DNA of 64,000 bases from Streptomyces flavochromogenes. GTDB lineage: Bacteria > Actinomycetota > Actinomycetes > Streptomycetales > Streptomycetaceae. Numbering within the stretch: the first letter of the stretch is position 1; each line of letters begins with the position of its first letter. Below the pieces are notes generated by a model that worked only from the letters and a program-made list of their open reading frames with translations, did no database searches and was not told the origin of the DNA. Positions 35,137 to 44,495 of the stretch are shown one piece after another. Location: positions 464,675 to 528,674 of the forward strand of contig NZ_JNZO01000001.1 of the NCBI RefSeq assembly GCF_000717595.1. The letters are read 5' to 3'. The translations under genes were made by a program, and so were the position numbers.

Positions 35137-35637
35137 ATGTCTGTGAGACGAGCGGTGGCGATGCTCGCCGCCCTCCTGGCCGTGCTGTTCGGCGCCGGCG
35201 CCGTTCAGGCGTCGTCGCCGCAGGCCGGCACGACCACCCGCGCGGTGAGCAGCGCGCCGCCCACGGCTGAGGCCGCGCCCCTCGCGGCCCAGGCGTCGTG
35301 CACCGCCCGCAACGTCAGCCACTACGACGCGTACACGGGGCGGACCTGGACGCGTGACTGGGTGTGCGGCAATCGTGCCGGAGCCCCGCTGCGCGGCTGC
35401 GGCAGCTTCATCCCCGCGTGCCCGGTGATCGGCTGGATCGACACCTCGCCGAGCTGGTTCGTGTGCTGGGCCAGCGGCCCCCCGCACAGCGGCGGCAACA
35501 ACATCTGGTACTACACCATGGGTGACCGCATCGCTCCCGGTCGGGAAGGCAATCACGGGTGGGGCTTCATCCCCGCCGTCGACGTGTGGACGTCGGTCGA
35601 TCCCTGGCCTGGCATGACGGAGTGCAACATCCCGTAG
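35137..35637 (+). CDS. Small secreted Cys-rich protein with SH3-like fold
   Basis: A 166-residue exported protein. The signal peptide (MSVRRAVAMLAALLAVLFG, through VQA) is followed by an Ala/Ser/Pro segment. The mature domain has seven Cys residues and reads like a bacterial SH3-type module of Streptomyces secreted proteins (GGNNIWYYTMGDR, WGFIPAVDVWTSVDPWPG). The ATG at 35137 was chosen at the signal peptide; the frame is open to 34975, inside the LysR start. No function is assigned. It is divergent from, and may be controlled by, the LysR regulator, and a hairpin follows it. Confidence 0.75.
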   Translation: MSVRRAVAMLAALLAVLFGAGAVQASSPQAGTTTRAVSSAPPTAEAAPLAAQASCTARNVSHYDAYTGRTWTRDWVCGNRAGAPLRGCGSFIPACPVIGWIDTSPSWFVCWASGPPHSGGNNIWYYTMGDRIAPGREGNHGWGFIPAVDVWTSVDPWPGMTECNIP

Positions 35638-35671
35638 GCGTCCGGAAGTCGTCCGCCCGGGCCGCTCCCGT

Positions 35672-35700
35672 GGAGCCCCTCGCGTCCCGCCAGGGGCTCC
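35672..35700. terminator. Hairpin after the small secreted protein gene
   Basis: GGAGCCCCT (35672-35680) pairs with AGGGGCTCC (35692-35700) over an 11-nt loop, 34 nt past the stop. Confidence 0.6.
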
Positions 35701-35782
35701 GCGCCGCGGTCGCGCCGCCCTCGTCCGGCCGGCCCGTTCCGAGACCAGTGCGCCCTCACACCAAGCGAGGACCCCTCACGAC

Positions 35783-37009
35783 ATGTTCCGCATCGCCCGA
35801 CACTCCCACACCACCGCTCGCCGTACGCCTCGGCGCCTGCTCGCCGCGACCGCGGCCTTCCTCTCCCTCTCCTTCACCGGCGCGGCACTCCCGCACTCCG
35901 CCTCGGCCGCGACGGAACCGTCGGGTGCCACCGTGTCGGCCACGCCCGCGAGCCCCCAGGTTCCCGCCGGGGTCACGGCGGGCGTGGCCGTGTTCGACCG
36001 GCAGACCGGGACGTTCACCGAACAGCTCGCCCCGGCCGCCACGTTCCGGTCCGCGTCGGTCGTCAAGCTCCTGCTCGCCCTCGACTTCCTGTGGAACCGC
36101 AGCCCCGACACCCTCCCGGCCGCCGACCGCACGCGGCTGGACGTCATGCTCCGCAGCAGTCAGGACGCCGCCGCCAACCACTACTGGTCGGCCTACGGCG
36201 GGCCGGCGATCGTCGCGCGCATGGTCACGCGGCTCGGGCTCTCCGACACCGCTCCCCCGCCGGCGGGTTACGAGGGGTACTGGGGCTACACGGCCATGTC
36301 GGCCCGCGACATCGTCAAGACCTACCGGCACATCCTGGAGTCCGCTCCCGCGCCGGTTCGTGACTTCGTCATGGAGCGTCTGCGCCAGTCGACCCGGTGC
36401 GCCTCGGACGCCTTCGACCAGCACTTCGGCATCGCCGCCTCGTTCGACCGCCCGTGGGCCGTGAAGCAGGGCTGGTCGGGGAGTTACGCGAAGGGGAACT
36501 GCGGCTCCGGAAGCACCACCGCGGCCCGTGGGAGCGACACCTCGGCTCCCGCGTCCGTCGGCGCGGGTGACGCGAGCGTCGACCTGAGCCGACCGGCGCT
36601 GCACACGACCGGCACCGTCGGGACCGGTGACCGTTCGATCGTGGCCGTCCTCACGCTGCACCCGGACGGCACGTCGTACGGGAAGGCGTACACCGACCTC
36701 GGCCGGCTGACCCGTTCCCTGAACGTTCCCGGCGGAACGGCGCCGAAGGGGAAGTGGTACGGGACGTGGGGTCAGGACGTCGCCGTCCGGAGGGAACCGG
36801 TCGTCGGGGACAACCTGCTGACCCGGCTCCCGGCCGGCGTGGAGGTGCTGGTGGGCTGTCAGAAGAAGGGGCAGCTCGTCTCCGTCCCGCCGTACACCAA
36901 CGACTGGTGGGCGTATCTGCCGCAGTACGGGGGCTACGTCACCAACATCTACATCAGCCATCCGGACAACCAGTTGCCGGACGTACCGCTGTGCACGAGT
37001 ACGAAGTGA
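35783..37009 (+). CDS. Secreted beta-lactamase/PBP-fold serine hydrolase with C-terminal SH3-like domain
   Basis: A 408-residue exported protein. The signal peptide runs to about residue 42 (SASA). The N-terminal domain resembles class A beta-lactamase-like serine hydrolases: FRSASVVKLLLALDFL provides a Ser92-x-x-Lys95 catalytic motif, MLRSSQDAAANHYW may be the second motif, and VKQGWSG sits where the Lys-(Thr/Ser)-Gly box is expected but reads KQG. The C-terminal about 90 residues (WYGTWGQDVAVRREPVVGDN, WWAYLPQYGGYVTNIYIS) resemble an SH3-like domain. It might bind or trim peptidoglycan; antibiotic hydrolysis is not supported. It is followed after 29 nt by another small secreted protein gene. 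Confidence 0.78.
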   Translation: MFRIARHSHTTARRTPRRLLAATAAFLSLSFTGAALPHSASAATEPSGATVSATPASPQVPAGVTAGVAVFDRQTGTFTEQLAPAATFRSASVVKLLLALDFLWNRSPDTLPAADRTRLDVMLRSSQDAAANHYWSAYGGPAIVARMVTRLGLSDTAPPPAGYEGYWGYTAMSARDIVKTYRHILESAPAPVRDFVMERLRQSTRCASDAFDQHFGIAASFDRPWAVKQGWSGSYAKGNCGSGSTTAARGSDTSAPASVGAGDASVDLSRPALHTTGTVGTGDRSIVAVLTLHPDGTSYGKAYTDLGRLTRSLNVPGGTAPKGKWYGTWGQDVAVRREPVVGDNLLTRLPAGVEVLVGCQKKGQLVSVPPYTNDWWAYLPQYGGYVTNIYISHPDNQLPDVPLCTSTK

Positions 37010-37038
37010 ACCCGGGGATTCCCGGAGAAGGAGTGACG

Positions 37039-37536
37039 ATGTCGCGTACCTGGCGTTCCACCCTCGGTGTGGTCGGTGCCCTCCTGTGGGTGCTGGTGTC
37101 CGCCTTCGCGGCGGGCCCGGCCCAGGCTGCGGCCTCGGACGGGCCTCGCGAGGGCGGCGGCCACACCATGGTCATGCCGCCGGCGCCCCGCGGCGAGGGG
37201 CCGTCCTCGCGTGCCGTGGCGGCCGTGTCGCCGACGGTCTCGCCCTGGGCGGACTACGTGCACACGTCGTCGGGCAGTCCCGTCACGTGCGCGTCGGGGA
37301 ATCTCTGCACCGGGGTCTGGGACCCGGTGGTGGGCAAGTACAAGGTCTTCTTCCTCTACCGGTGCCAGCAGTACTCCCTGTCCCACTGGAACGGCGTGGG
37401 CCAGGTGGTCAACAACCAGGTCGGCGCCGCCGCGTTCTTCTACGGCCAGAACGGCCAGGTGCTGGACGTCGTCCTGCCGGAGCCCACGCCCTTCACGTAC
37501 GACTGGACGCCCGTGTGGTCCATCCGGAACTGCTGA
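37039..37536 (+). CDS. Small secreted protein of unknown function
   Basis: A 165-residue protein with a signal peptide (MSRTWRSTLGVVGALLWVLV, cleavage after AQA near residue 33). The mature part includes CASGNLCTGVWDPVVGKYKV, FFLYRCQQYSLSHWNGVGQV and VNNQVGAAAFFYGQNGQVL, a Cys-containing compact domain reminiscent of peptidase-inhibitor-like or gamma-crystallin-like Streptomyces exoproteins. That likeness is tentative. The ATG at 37039 has an ideal GAAGGAG site; a GTG two codons earlier is too close to it. It probably shares a transcript with the serine hydrolase upstream. Confidence 0.75.
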   Translation: MSRTWRSTLGVVGALLWVLVSAFAAGPAQAAASDGPREGGGHTMVMPPAPRGEGPSSRAVAAVSPTVSPWADYVHTSSGSPVTCASGNLCTGVWDPVVGKYKVFFLYRCQQYSLSHWNGVGQVVNNQVGAAAFFYGQNGQVLDVVLPEPTPFTYDWTPVWSIRNC

Positions 37537-38122
37537 GCGGCGCGCGTCGACGCAGCCCGGGACCCGGGCGGCTCCGCCCGGTGGTCGTGGTCGCCTTCGG
37601 CGGCCTCGGCCACCGGGCGGCCTGCGTGACCACCCGGGACGGACCGGCTCAGGCCGGCGGCGGGGCGGTCCGGCTCCGGCGCGCGCACGGCGGGCACCGC
37701 GCGGGTGATGCCGTGACCGAGCAGCCAGGAAGGCACCGTGACGCCCGCGCCGTGGCCGCGGCTTCCAGCCGAGCCGGGCGCACCAGGTCCCCTGCCCGCC
37801 ATGAGGAAGGGTGCGAACGGCATCCGGAACACCACCGGGACGGACAGCAGGGCCCACCAGTCGCCCGAATGACCGAACACCGTCCGGCATCCCCGAGACT
37901 CCAGCCGTCCCTCAGGACTCCTGCCCCGCGAGACGCCGGTCGTGCGGACGCGGGGGAGCCCATGGACCCGGACGACCGTACGCACTGACCGGGTCGCAGC
38001 CGTCTTCGTCTCCGGCCCGGCCGTCCCGAAGCCGAACGCTTGCGCATGCATCGAACGAGACTGCGAATGCGTGTCGTGATCCGGGGCATAAGGGCGCCAC
38101 GATCGCGACGGAGGAGACGAGT
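37537..38122. other. Intergenic region with a terminator hairpin
   Basis: About 586 bases. A minus-strand frame (37440-38051) has a few hydrophobic stretches but overlaps the preceding gene's end and lacks a ribosome-binding site, so I do not call it. Confidence 0.4.
37564..37581. terminator. Short hairpin after the small secreted protein gene
   Basis: CCGGGCGG (37564-37571) pairs with CCGCCCGG (37574-37581), 28 nt past the stop. Confidence 0.5.
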
Positions 38123-38620
38123 GTGAGCGGTACGGATAGTCGGAGAACCACGCGTGACGAGACGCACGAGGAACGTGCGGATCGCCGGTGGACGGAGCTC
38201 ATGCAGGAGATACGGGTCGCGCAGACCGGAGTGCAGATCATGCTGGGCTTCCTGCTCACCGTGGTCTTCACCCCGACCTTCCAGAACCTGGGACAGACCG
38301 ACAGGACGATCTACCTGATCACGGTCGTGCTCGGTTCCCTGGCCACGGGGGCCCTCATCGCACCGGTGGCGTTTCACCGCATCGTGTCAGGACGAAACCT
38401 CAAGCCCCAGGGCGTCGCCTGGGCCTCGCGGCTGACCTTCGCCGGCCTCGTGCTGCTCCTTGCCACGCTGACGTCCTCGCTCTTCCTGATCCTGCGCGTG
38501 GCGACGCACGACCACTACGTACCGTGGCTGGTGGCCGGAGTCGTGGCCTGGTACCTGTGCTGCTGGTTCGTCCTGCCCTTCTGGGCGCGCTCCCGCTACG
38601 CCGGCCGCGACGGGGTCTGA
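38123..38620 (+). CDS. DUF6328-like membrane protein
   Basis: A 165-residue protein with a charged N-terminus and four predicted membrane helices. It includes ELMQEIRVAQTGVQIMLGFL, FTPTFQNLGQTDRTIYLITV and WYLCCWFVLPFWARSR. The pattern ELxxExRVxQTGxQxxxxFLLxxxF is that of the DUF6328 family common in actinomycetes, from memory. The GTG at 38123 is preceded by GGAGGAG. The function is unknown. Confidence 0.8.
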   Translation: MSGTDSRRTTRDETHEERADRRWTELMQEIRVAQTGVQIMLGFLLTVVFTPTFQNLGQTDRTIYLITVVLGSLATGALIAPVAFHRIVSGRNLKPQGVAWASRLTFAGLVLLLATLTSSLFLILRVATHDHYVPWLVAGVVAWYLCCWFVLPFWARSRYAGRDGV

Positions 38621-39004
38621 CGGCGACGCCGGCCCGGCCCAGGGTCAAGGGCGTAGCTCACTGCACCGACAGGGGCGTCGCACAGCAAGGATCTCAGGAA
38701 GATCGATCGGATCCGGGAGGGGGCTGCCGCCGGGCGTCCCGCACATGGTCGCGCGGCCGTCGCACCGCCCGGCCGGCCTCCGTCCCGAACGACAGGAAGC
38801 ATCGAGCACCGCCACCCCGCGATGCGGGTTCGGATGGGTCGCCACGATGTCAGCTGCCATGTCCAGGACCAGGAGCGCCGCCGCCACATGGGTCGGGTTG
38901 TCCTCCACCTTGACGGCCGAGAGTTCGTGGGCGTCCCTCACCACTCACGCGTATACCGCATCACGACAGATCGACGACCAAGGCACTGTTGAGCCTGACA
39001 CGCG
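38621..39004. other. Intergenic region between membrane protein and DUF6193 genes
   Basis: About 384 bases. A minus-strand frame at 38645-38944 contains NPTHVAAALLVLDMAADIVA, which looks protein-like, but it has no good ribosome-binding site and an implausible tail. It may be a decayed gene. Confidence 0.35.
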
Positions 39005-39376
39005 TCACAGATCGTCCGGAGTGCCGTCCACGGCCGGGCCGCAGCCCTCGGGAAGGCTGGCCGCGATCAACGCGTACGCCTCCTCCACGGTCCCTGCCAC
39101 GCCGACGAGCGTGCGGTCGGACTCGCGCCGGACGCGGTAGCCGCCGGCGACCTGGGGGAAGGCGGTCGGCACGTCGTGTGTCCACGGGTACCGGGTGCAC
39201 CGGCTCAGGTAGAGGACGCCGTGGCCGACCATGGGGAACAGCGTCCGCAGGGCCGGATGGCCGTAGGCGGTGCGGGGAACGATCGGATCGATGCGTTCCG
39301 GGCCGTAGGCCAGGACCGTCGCCCACTCCGCGGCCACGATGCCCCGTGCGTTCCGGATCTTGTCGTCGTCGGTCAT
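39005..39376 (-). CDS. DUF6193-family protein, probable immunity partner of the RHS toxin
   Basis: A 123-residue cytoplasmic protein with no signal peptide. GHPALRTLFPMVGHGVLYLS followed by RCTRYPWTHDVP, and the end LPEGCGPAVDGT, match the DUF6193 family as I remember it. The ATG shares its A with the stop of the RHS toxin gene, so translation is coupled. A small cytosolic protein gene directly downstream of a polymorphic toxin is the standard position for an immunity gene. Neutralisation of the toxin domain is therefore inferred from position, not from sequence. Confidence 0.75.
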   Translation of the reverse strand: MTDDDKIRNARGIVAAEWATVLAYGPERIDPIVPRTAYGHPALRTLFPMVGHGVLYLSRCTRYPWTHDVPTAFPQVAGGYRVRRESDRTLVGVAGTVEEAYALIAASLPEGCGPAVDGTPDDL

Positions 39377-42300
39377 CAGTCGGCGTTCCTCAGATAGTCG
39401 GGGAGTTCGTTCCTCAGGTTGTCCGGAAGTCTGGACAGGTCCGGCATGATCTCGGGAATGTCGGGCCTGGGTACCTTGATCTCCCTGTACCCCCCGTTCT
39501 CTTGGTCCTCCTCGTCACGGGTGTACCAGTGGATGTCGTCCCAGGACCGGCCGGAACGCCGCTCCTCAGGGTCCTGCCACGCGGTGTCCCCGTCGTAGTT
39601 GCGCACCGCGTAGGCCACTTCGCTCATCTCCCACGCGGTTCCGTCACCGCGCCGAGGATAGTGGCTCTCGTGTCGGCTGTTGAACTGGGCTCCGTGCTGC
39701 GCCGCTGTCTGGAAGGCGTCCACGATGTCTTCGGGAGTGCTCCAGTTACCCACCTCACCGCGGCTGTTCGGCATTCCGTCCAGGGTGATGGACAGGGTGG
39801 TGTTGCGGTCCCCGACGGCGGCCATCACGTTCGTCATCCAGACCGGACCTCCGGCCTCCTCACCGGCGTAGTCGGGCCCGTTGTACGTGTGTGCACCCGG
39901 GTAGCCCGGCTCCGACGGGTTGTTGCGAAGGAACTTCGCGAGCGACTCCGACGGGTGGTGCGGCGGCACGTCCACGCCGAGGACCACGCTGTGCCGGGGC
40001 CTGTCCGCGCCCCGGTGGGGGCAGCCGGCCAGGCCCAGGGGGTCGGTCCAGGTCGTCGGGTTGTCGACGTACGCGACTGCGTTCGGGGCCGGGACCAGGC
40101 CGAGCGGGTCCGGGGAGACGTAACGGCCGCAGTCGGGGTCGTAGTGGCGGTGGCGGTTGTAGTGGAGGCCGGACTCCGGGTCGAAGTACTGGCCGGGGAA
40201 GCGGAGCGGCGTGTACGCCGTCGCGCCGCGCTTCCAGGTGGTGGTGCCCCAGAGCGTCGCGCGGGTGCGCCATGCGACCTCGCCCTGTTCGTCGACGAGC
40301 TCGCGCGGGGTGCCGATCAGGTCGGTGACGACGGCGAAGAAGCGGCGGTCCACTTCGGACTGATTCAGGAGCCGCCGTTCGACCTGCGTGACCGGGGTCG
40401 CTCCGTCGTGGTCCCAGGTGAGGGCGACGGACTCGGCGGAGTCGGGTGACACGCTCGTCTGTTCGCACAGGAGGTCGCCGTCCCAGGTGAAGCGCGTCTC
40501 CTCGGCCACCGATGTGCCGTCTGCCGACAGGCGTTGCTTCGCGACCCGGCGCCCCATCGCGTCGTAGAGGTAGCGCCAGCAGGTGCGGTCCGGGGTGGTG
40601 ACCGACACGAGGCGGTCCTCGGCGTCCCAGCCGTAGCGCCAGGTCTCGGGCTTCCTGGAGAGGCGGGTCTTCTGGCGCAGGACGACCCGGCCCTGCGCGT
40701 CGTACTCGTAGCGGACGCGGCCCGCTCGGGTGAGGCGGGTGCCGGTGTACGCGCGTGAGCCGGTGCCGGCGTCGCTGCCCGGCCAGTCCGCCTCTGTCTG
40801 GTTGCCGGCCTCGTCGTAGGCGTACCGCTCGCTCCAGTCCTCCGCGGTCACGGCGGTGACCCGGCCCGCCCGGGTCAGCTCCAGCTGTCGACGGCCCGCA
40901 AGCCGATCGTCGACGGCCGTGAGGTGGCCGTCGGGGCGGTAGGTGTACGCGCGCTGCTGTACGGGCCGGTCTCCCGCGCCGCGCACCCTCTGGTCGGTCA
41001 GGCGGCCCAGCGCGTCGTAGGCGTGCTCGATGGCCAGGGTGTCGCCGATCCGGCGGGTGATCTCGCGGCCCGCCTCGTCGAACTCGAAGACCACCCGGTG
41101 CCCCGAGGCGTTCAGTTCGGCGCGCAGGTCCGCCGGGAAGGACCAGGTGCTGACGGCCCCCGAGGGAGTCGTGCGGCGAATTCTGCGACCGGACGCGTCG
41201 TAGACATGGGTCAGTTGGCGGCCGTCACACGCCTCCCGCAGAATGCGGCCGGACGGGTCCCGTACGAACGACAGCTCGGCATCGGGACCGATCGCGCTCG
41301 CCAGGTGGCCGTGGATGTCGTAGCCGAAGCGGGTGACGGCGCCCTCGGCGTCCTTGGCGACCACACGGCCCGCCACGTCGCGCTCGTAGCGGACCGTCTG
41401 TCCGGCACCGTTCGTCCGGGCGGCGAGGCGGCCCAGCGCGTCATGGGCGTAGGCAAGCGTGCGGCCGTCGAAGTCCGTCTCCGCCACGAGACGTCCGGCC
41501 CGGTCGTACGTGTAGGTCCACGTGAGCCCCTGCGGGCTGGTGACGCCCGCGAGGCGCAGCTCCGTGTCGTGCGCGAACTCGTGCCGCGCGCCGTCCGGTG
41601 TGGTCCGGGCTGCGACCAGGTCGAAGTGGGTGTACTCGAACCGTGTCTCGCCGCCGAGCGCGTCGGTGTGGACCAGGCAGTTGCCCTCGCCGTCGTAGAT
41701 CCAGGACTGCTGGGAGCCGTCCGGGGCCGTGTGGCGGGCGAGCTTGCCCTCGACGGTCCATTCGAGTGCGGTGGTGCGTCCGCGCGGGTCGGTGATGCGG
41801 ACCGCGCGGCCGAACGCGTCGCGGGTGTAGCGGGTGACCGCTCCGAGCGGGCCACGGGCGACCAGCGGGAGACCGGCCGGATCGCAGCGCAGCCGGTCCA
41901 GCTCCCCGAGGGAGTCGGCGATCCCGGTGAGGTGGCCCGAGGCGTCATGGGTGAGCCGGGTCGTGGAGCCGTCCGGGCGGGTGAAGAGCGTAGGGTTGCC
42001 GTGCTCGTCGTACTCCTGCCGGGACGTGGCGCCGTCGGGGCCGGTGACGGAGACGAGCTGGTGCCGCTCGTTGTAGGTGACATCGGCCGTGGAGCCGTCC
42101 GGGTGGGCGACCCGGGTCAGATTCCCGTGCTCGTCGTAGGTGTAGTCCGTGGTCAGGCCGAGCACGTCGGTCCGGGACAGCAACCGGTCATCGCTGTCCC
42201 ACGTCTGGTGGCTGGTGTGTCCGAGCGGGTCCGTCACGGCGGTCACCAGGAGGCGACCGTTGAGATGGTAGGTCTTCGTGGCGCCGAACGAGTCCGTGTA

Positions 42301-44289
42301 GCGGGTGATCCGGTCGCCCGTCTCGGCGTGGACGTCGTAGGCGAACGTGGACGACAGGAAGCCGTCGGGGCCGACCGTCCGGACGACCCGGCCCGCGCCG
42401 TCGTAGACGTAGCGGAAGGTCGAGTCGTTGCGGTCGGTCCAGGAGGTGATCCGGGCGTCCGGGTCGTAGGTGAGGCGGAACGGCAGCCCGGAGGAGTCGG
42501 TGAGGGCGTCGAGGTTGCCCTGCGGGTCGTAGCCGTAGCGCAGGACGGTGACCGGGCCGTCGGGCGTGCGCAGCGCCAGTTCCCGTACACGGGCGTCCTC
42601 GACGGCGAGCGTGACCAGATAGCCGCCGTCGTGGGCAACGGCCGTCGGGGCGCCGTCGGACATCCGGGTGACGGCGATCCGGTTGAGGTGGCGGTCGGAG
42701 ATCCCGGTGAGCCAGTACGCGGACGACGCCCTGTACGGGCCTCCGGTGAAGGAGCGCGTCAGGCCGGAGTGCGGGTCCGTGATCCGGTACGTCGTCTCGG
42801 CGTTCTCGTGCCCGCCGTGGACGAGGGGCAGCCGCGCACCCTCCAGGGGCAGGACGCCTTCGGTGTCGTCCGGCAGCGGCAGTCGGGGGTAGACCAGGAG
42901 GGAACCGTCCTCCCGGGCCCAGACGGCGCCACCGCCCAGCGGGTCGAACTCGATCCGCTCGTCCAGGGTCGAGGCCCAACTGCGCCCGAACCAGTGGCCG
43001 TAGCGGTACTCCGAAAGGTGTGTCCGGCGCAGGACGAGCGGCAGGGTGCCAGGCAGGGACAGGTCGGTCTGCGGGAGCGTCATCTCGCCGGTGGCGACGT
43101 CGACCGGGTCGTTCTCGCAGGTCTTCTTCTCCAACGAGATGCTGTTGCGGCGGGGATCGTCCTTCGCGTCCTTGAGGGCGTTCGCCTTGGTGCGGGAGGA
43201 GTCCCGCCCGGCGGGTCGGGAGCCGGCACCGGCGGAGCCGCCGTCCGGCCCGGCGTCCGGGTCCTTGCGTTGCCGGGCGAACCGGTCCCTGATGTCCTGG
43301 TCGGTCTTCTTCTGATTCTCGGATATCGCCTTGACCGCCTTCGGCAGTGTCGTGCCCAGGTGGTCGCCCATCTCCTTGGTGGCCTTTCCGAGGGCCTCCA
43401 TCGCCTTGTCGACCACAGGGTCCAGAGCACCGGCGATGTCGTCCCTGCCACGGGTCCTGCTGTGCTGAGACCTGGCCTTCGTCAGCTTGCCCGCGGTCTT
43501 GCCGTGGACGCCGGCACTGACCAGGTTCAGCTTGGTGCCGGCGCGGTCGTGTTCGGCGTGGTCGATGCTCACACCCTTTCCCGCCCCGCGCGCAGAGCCG
43601 ACGGGGGTGCCGGCGGAAGCGAGGTGCAGGGCGTCCTTGGCCCCCGCCACGCCCTCGTCGAAGCCGTCCTTGCCGGCCTGGCCCACCTGGTTCACGTCCA
43701 CGCCGTCCTGGAGACCGAGGGCGTCCGCCCCGAGCTGGACCACCAGATCGGCGGCCATGCTCTCCAGAGCGGCGACGGCCGGTTCCGTCATCGCGGAGAC
43801 GATGTACGCGACGACCTCCTCCAGGCACTCCTTGATGCCCTTGCGGATGGCCTGCTGGGCGACCCCGATCGCCACGCCGCCGATGAGCATGGACAACCCG
43901 CCGGTGACCGGGATCAGGGCGATCGAGACGCCTGCCTTGCCGGCCAGCACGCCCAGGTGACCGAGTGCCACGTACTTCATGGCTTCGATCGCCATCGCGG
44001 CGTTGTCCAGGGCACCCGCGATGGTGCGGGCGGCTCCGGCGATGTCCTTGATGTGCTTGTCCTTGACCTTGCCCCAGTGGCCGCTGACCGCGTCGATGGC
44101 CTCGCCGTGGCCGGACGACAGCAAACGTTGCACATGCTGGTTCGCAAGGTGACCGTCGTCTTCGATGTCCTCGGCGAACTCCCTCAGCGAGTCCGCCATG
44201 TCCCGATAGGCGTCCTCGTCGACGTTCGGCCAGTTGACACCGATGACGTCAAGTAGGGTGTCGGCCCAATCGGGCACGGTTACAGCCAC
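39376..44289 (-). CDS. RHS-repeat polymorphic toxin
   Basis: A 1,637-residue polymorphic toxin. The N-terminal about 380 residues are helical, with a hydrophobic Gly-rich segment (GGLSMLIGGVAIGVA). A DUF6531-type region follows near residue 390 (CENDPVDVATGEMTLPQTDL). Many RHS/YD repeats come next (for example YTYDEHGNLTRVAHPDGST, RFEYTHFDLVAARTTPDG), then the RHS core near 1366 (FPGQYFDPESGLHYNRHRHY, DPLGL). About 170 variable C-terminal residues form the toxin domain (EEAGGPVWMTNVMAAVGDRN, RHESHYPRRGDGTAWEMSEV), which resembles the type 27 polymorphic-toxin domain from memory. The GTG at 44289 is preferred over the upstream ATG at 44319 because GGGGGA precedes it. No Sec signal is present; export probably uses a specialised route. 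Confidence 0.9.
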   Translation of the reverse strand: MAVTVPDWADTLLDVIGVNWPNVDEDAYRDMADSLREFAEDIEDDGHLANQHVQRLLSSGHGEAIDAVSGHWGKVKDKHIKDIAGAARTIAGALDNAAMAIEAMKYVALGHLGVLAGKAGVSIALIPVTGGLSMLIGGVAIGVAQQAIRKGIKECLEEVVAYIVSAMTEPAVAALESMAADLVVQLGADALGLQDGVDVNQVGQAGKDGFDEGVAGAKDALHLASAGTPVGSARGAGKGVSIDHAEHDRAGTKLNLVSAGVHGKTAGKLTKARSQHSRTRGRDDIAGALDPVVDKAMEALGKATKEMGDHLGTTLPKAVKAISENQKKTDQDIRDRFARQRKDPDAGPDGGSAGAGSRPAGRDSSRTKANALKDAKDDPRRNSISLEKKTCENDPVDVATGEMTLPQTDLSLPGTLPLVLRRTHLSEYRYGHWFGRSWASTLDERIEFDPLGGGAVWAREDGSLLVYPRLPLPDDTEGVLPLEGARLPLVHGGHENAETTYRITDPHSGLTRSFTGGPYRASSAYWLTGISDRHLNRIAVTRMSDGAPTAVAHDGGYLVTLAVEDARVRELALRTPDGPVTVLRYGYDPQGNLDALTDSSGLPFRLTYDPDARITSWTDRNDSTFRYVYDGAGRVVRTVGPDGFLSSTFAYDVHAETGDRITRYTDSFGATKTYHLNGRLLVTAVTDPLGHTSHQTWDSDDRLLSRTDVLGLTTDYTYDEHGNLTRVAHPDGSTADVTYNERHQLVSVTGPDGATSRQEYDEHGNPTLFTRPDGSTTRLTHDASGHLTGIADSLGELDRLRCDPAGLPLVARGPLGAVTRYTRDAFGRAVRITDPRGRTTALEWTVEGKLARHTAPDGSQQSWIYDGEGNCLVHTDALGGETRFEYTHFDLVAARTTPDGARHEFAHDTELRLAGVTSPQGLTWTYTYDRAGRLVAETDFDGRTLAYAHDALGRLAARTNGAGQTVRYERDVAGRVVAKDAEGAVTRFGYDIHGHLASAIGPDAELSFVRDPSGRILREACDGRQLTHVYDASGRRIRRTTPSGAVSTWSFPADLRAELNASGHRVVFEFDEAGREITRRIGDTLAIEHAYDALGRLTDQRVRGAGDRPVQQRAYTYRPDGHLTAVDDRLAGRRQLELTRAGRVTAVTAEDWSERYAYDEAGNQTEADWPGSDAGTGSRAYTGTRLTRAGRVRYEYDAQGRVVLRQKTRLSRKPETWRYGWDAEDRLVSVTTPDRTCWRYLYDAMGRRVAKQRLSADGTSVAEETRFTWDGDLLCEQTSVSPDSAESVALTWDHDGATPVTQVERRLLNQSEVDRRFFAVVTDLIGTPRELVDEQGEVAWRTRATLWGTTTWKRGATAYTPLRFPGQYFDPESGLHYNRHRHYDPDCGRYVSPDPLGLVPAPNAVAYVDNPTTWTDPLGLAGCPHRGADRPRHSVVLGVDVPPHHPSESLAKFLRNNPSEPGYPGAHTYNGPDYAGEEAGGPVWMTNVMAAVGDRNTTLSITLDGMPNSRGEVGNWSTPEDIVDAFQTAAQHGAQFNSRHESHYPRRGDGTAWEMSEVAYAVRNYDGDTAWQDPEERRSGRSWDDIHWYTRDEEDQENGGYREIKVPRPDIPEIMPDLSRLPDNLRNELPDYLRNAD

Positions 44290-44495
44290 AGTTCGAAGTC
44301 CCCCCGCATGAGACACCATTCGCTGAATGCATCTGCGAAGACACTCTCATGGTGACAGTTCGTCGATCAACTGAAGCCCCTCTTCACGGCCGCGGCGGTG
44401 AGGTAGGCCGAACGCGGCTGAACAGCAACGGTGTTCGCTCTGCCGTCGGTGAACACCACGCCGGGCGGGCGGAACAGTGATTACCGTCGGTTCGC

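Noticed and set aside
33585..35270. 561-codon plus-strand frame over the LysR gene
   Set aside because: It is antisense to a clear LysR regulator with a canonical helix-turn-helix.
37440..38051. 203-codon minus-strand frame with hydrophobic patches
   Set aside because: It overlaps the end of the small secreted protein gene and a terminator, and lacks a start signal.
38645..38944. Minus-strand frame with protein-like NPTHVAAALLVLDMAADIVA stretch
   Set aside because: It has no ribosome-binding site, an implausible C-terminal tail and no known family. It may be a gene relic but cannot be supported.
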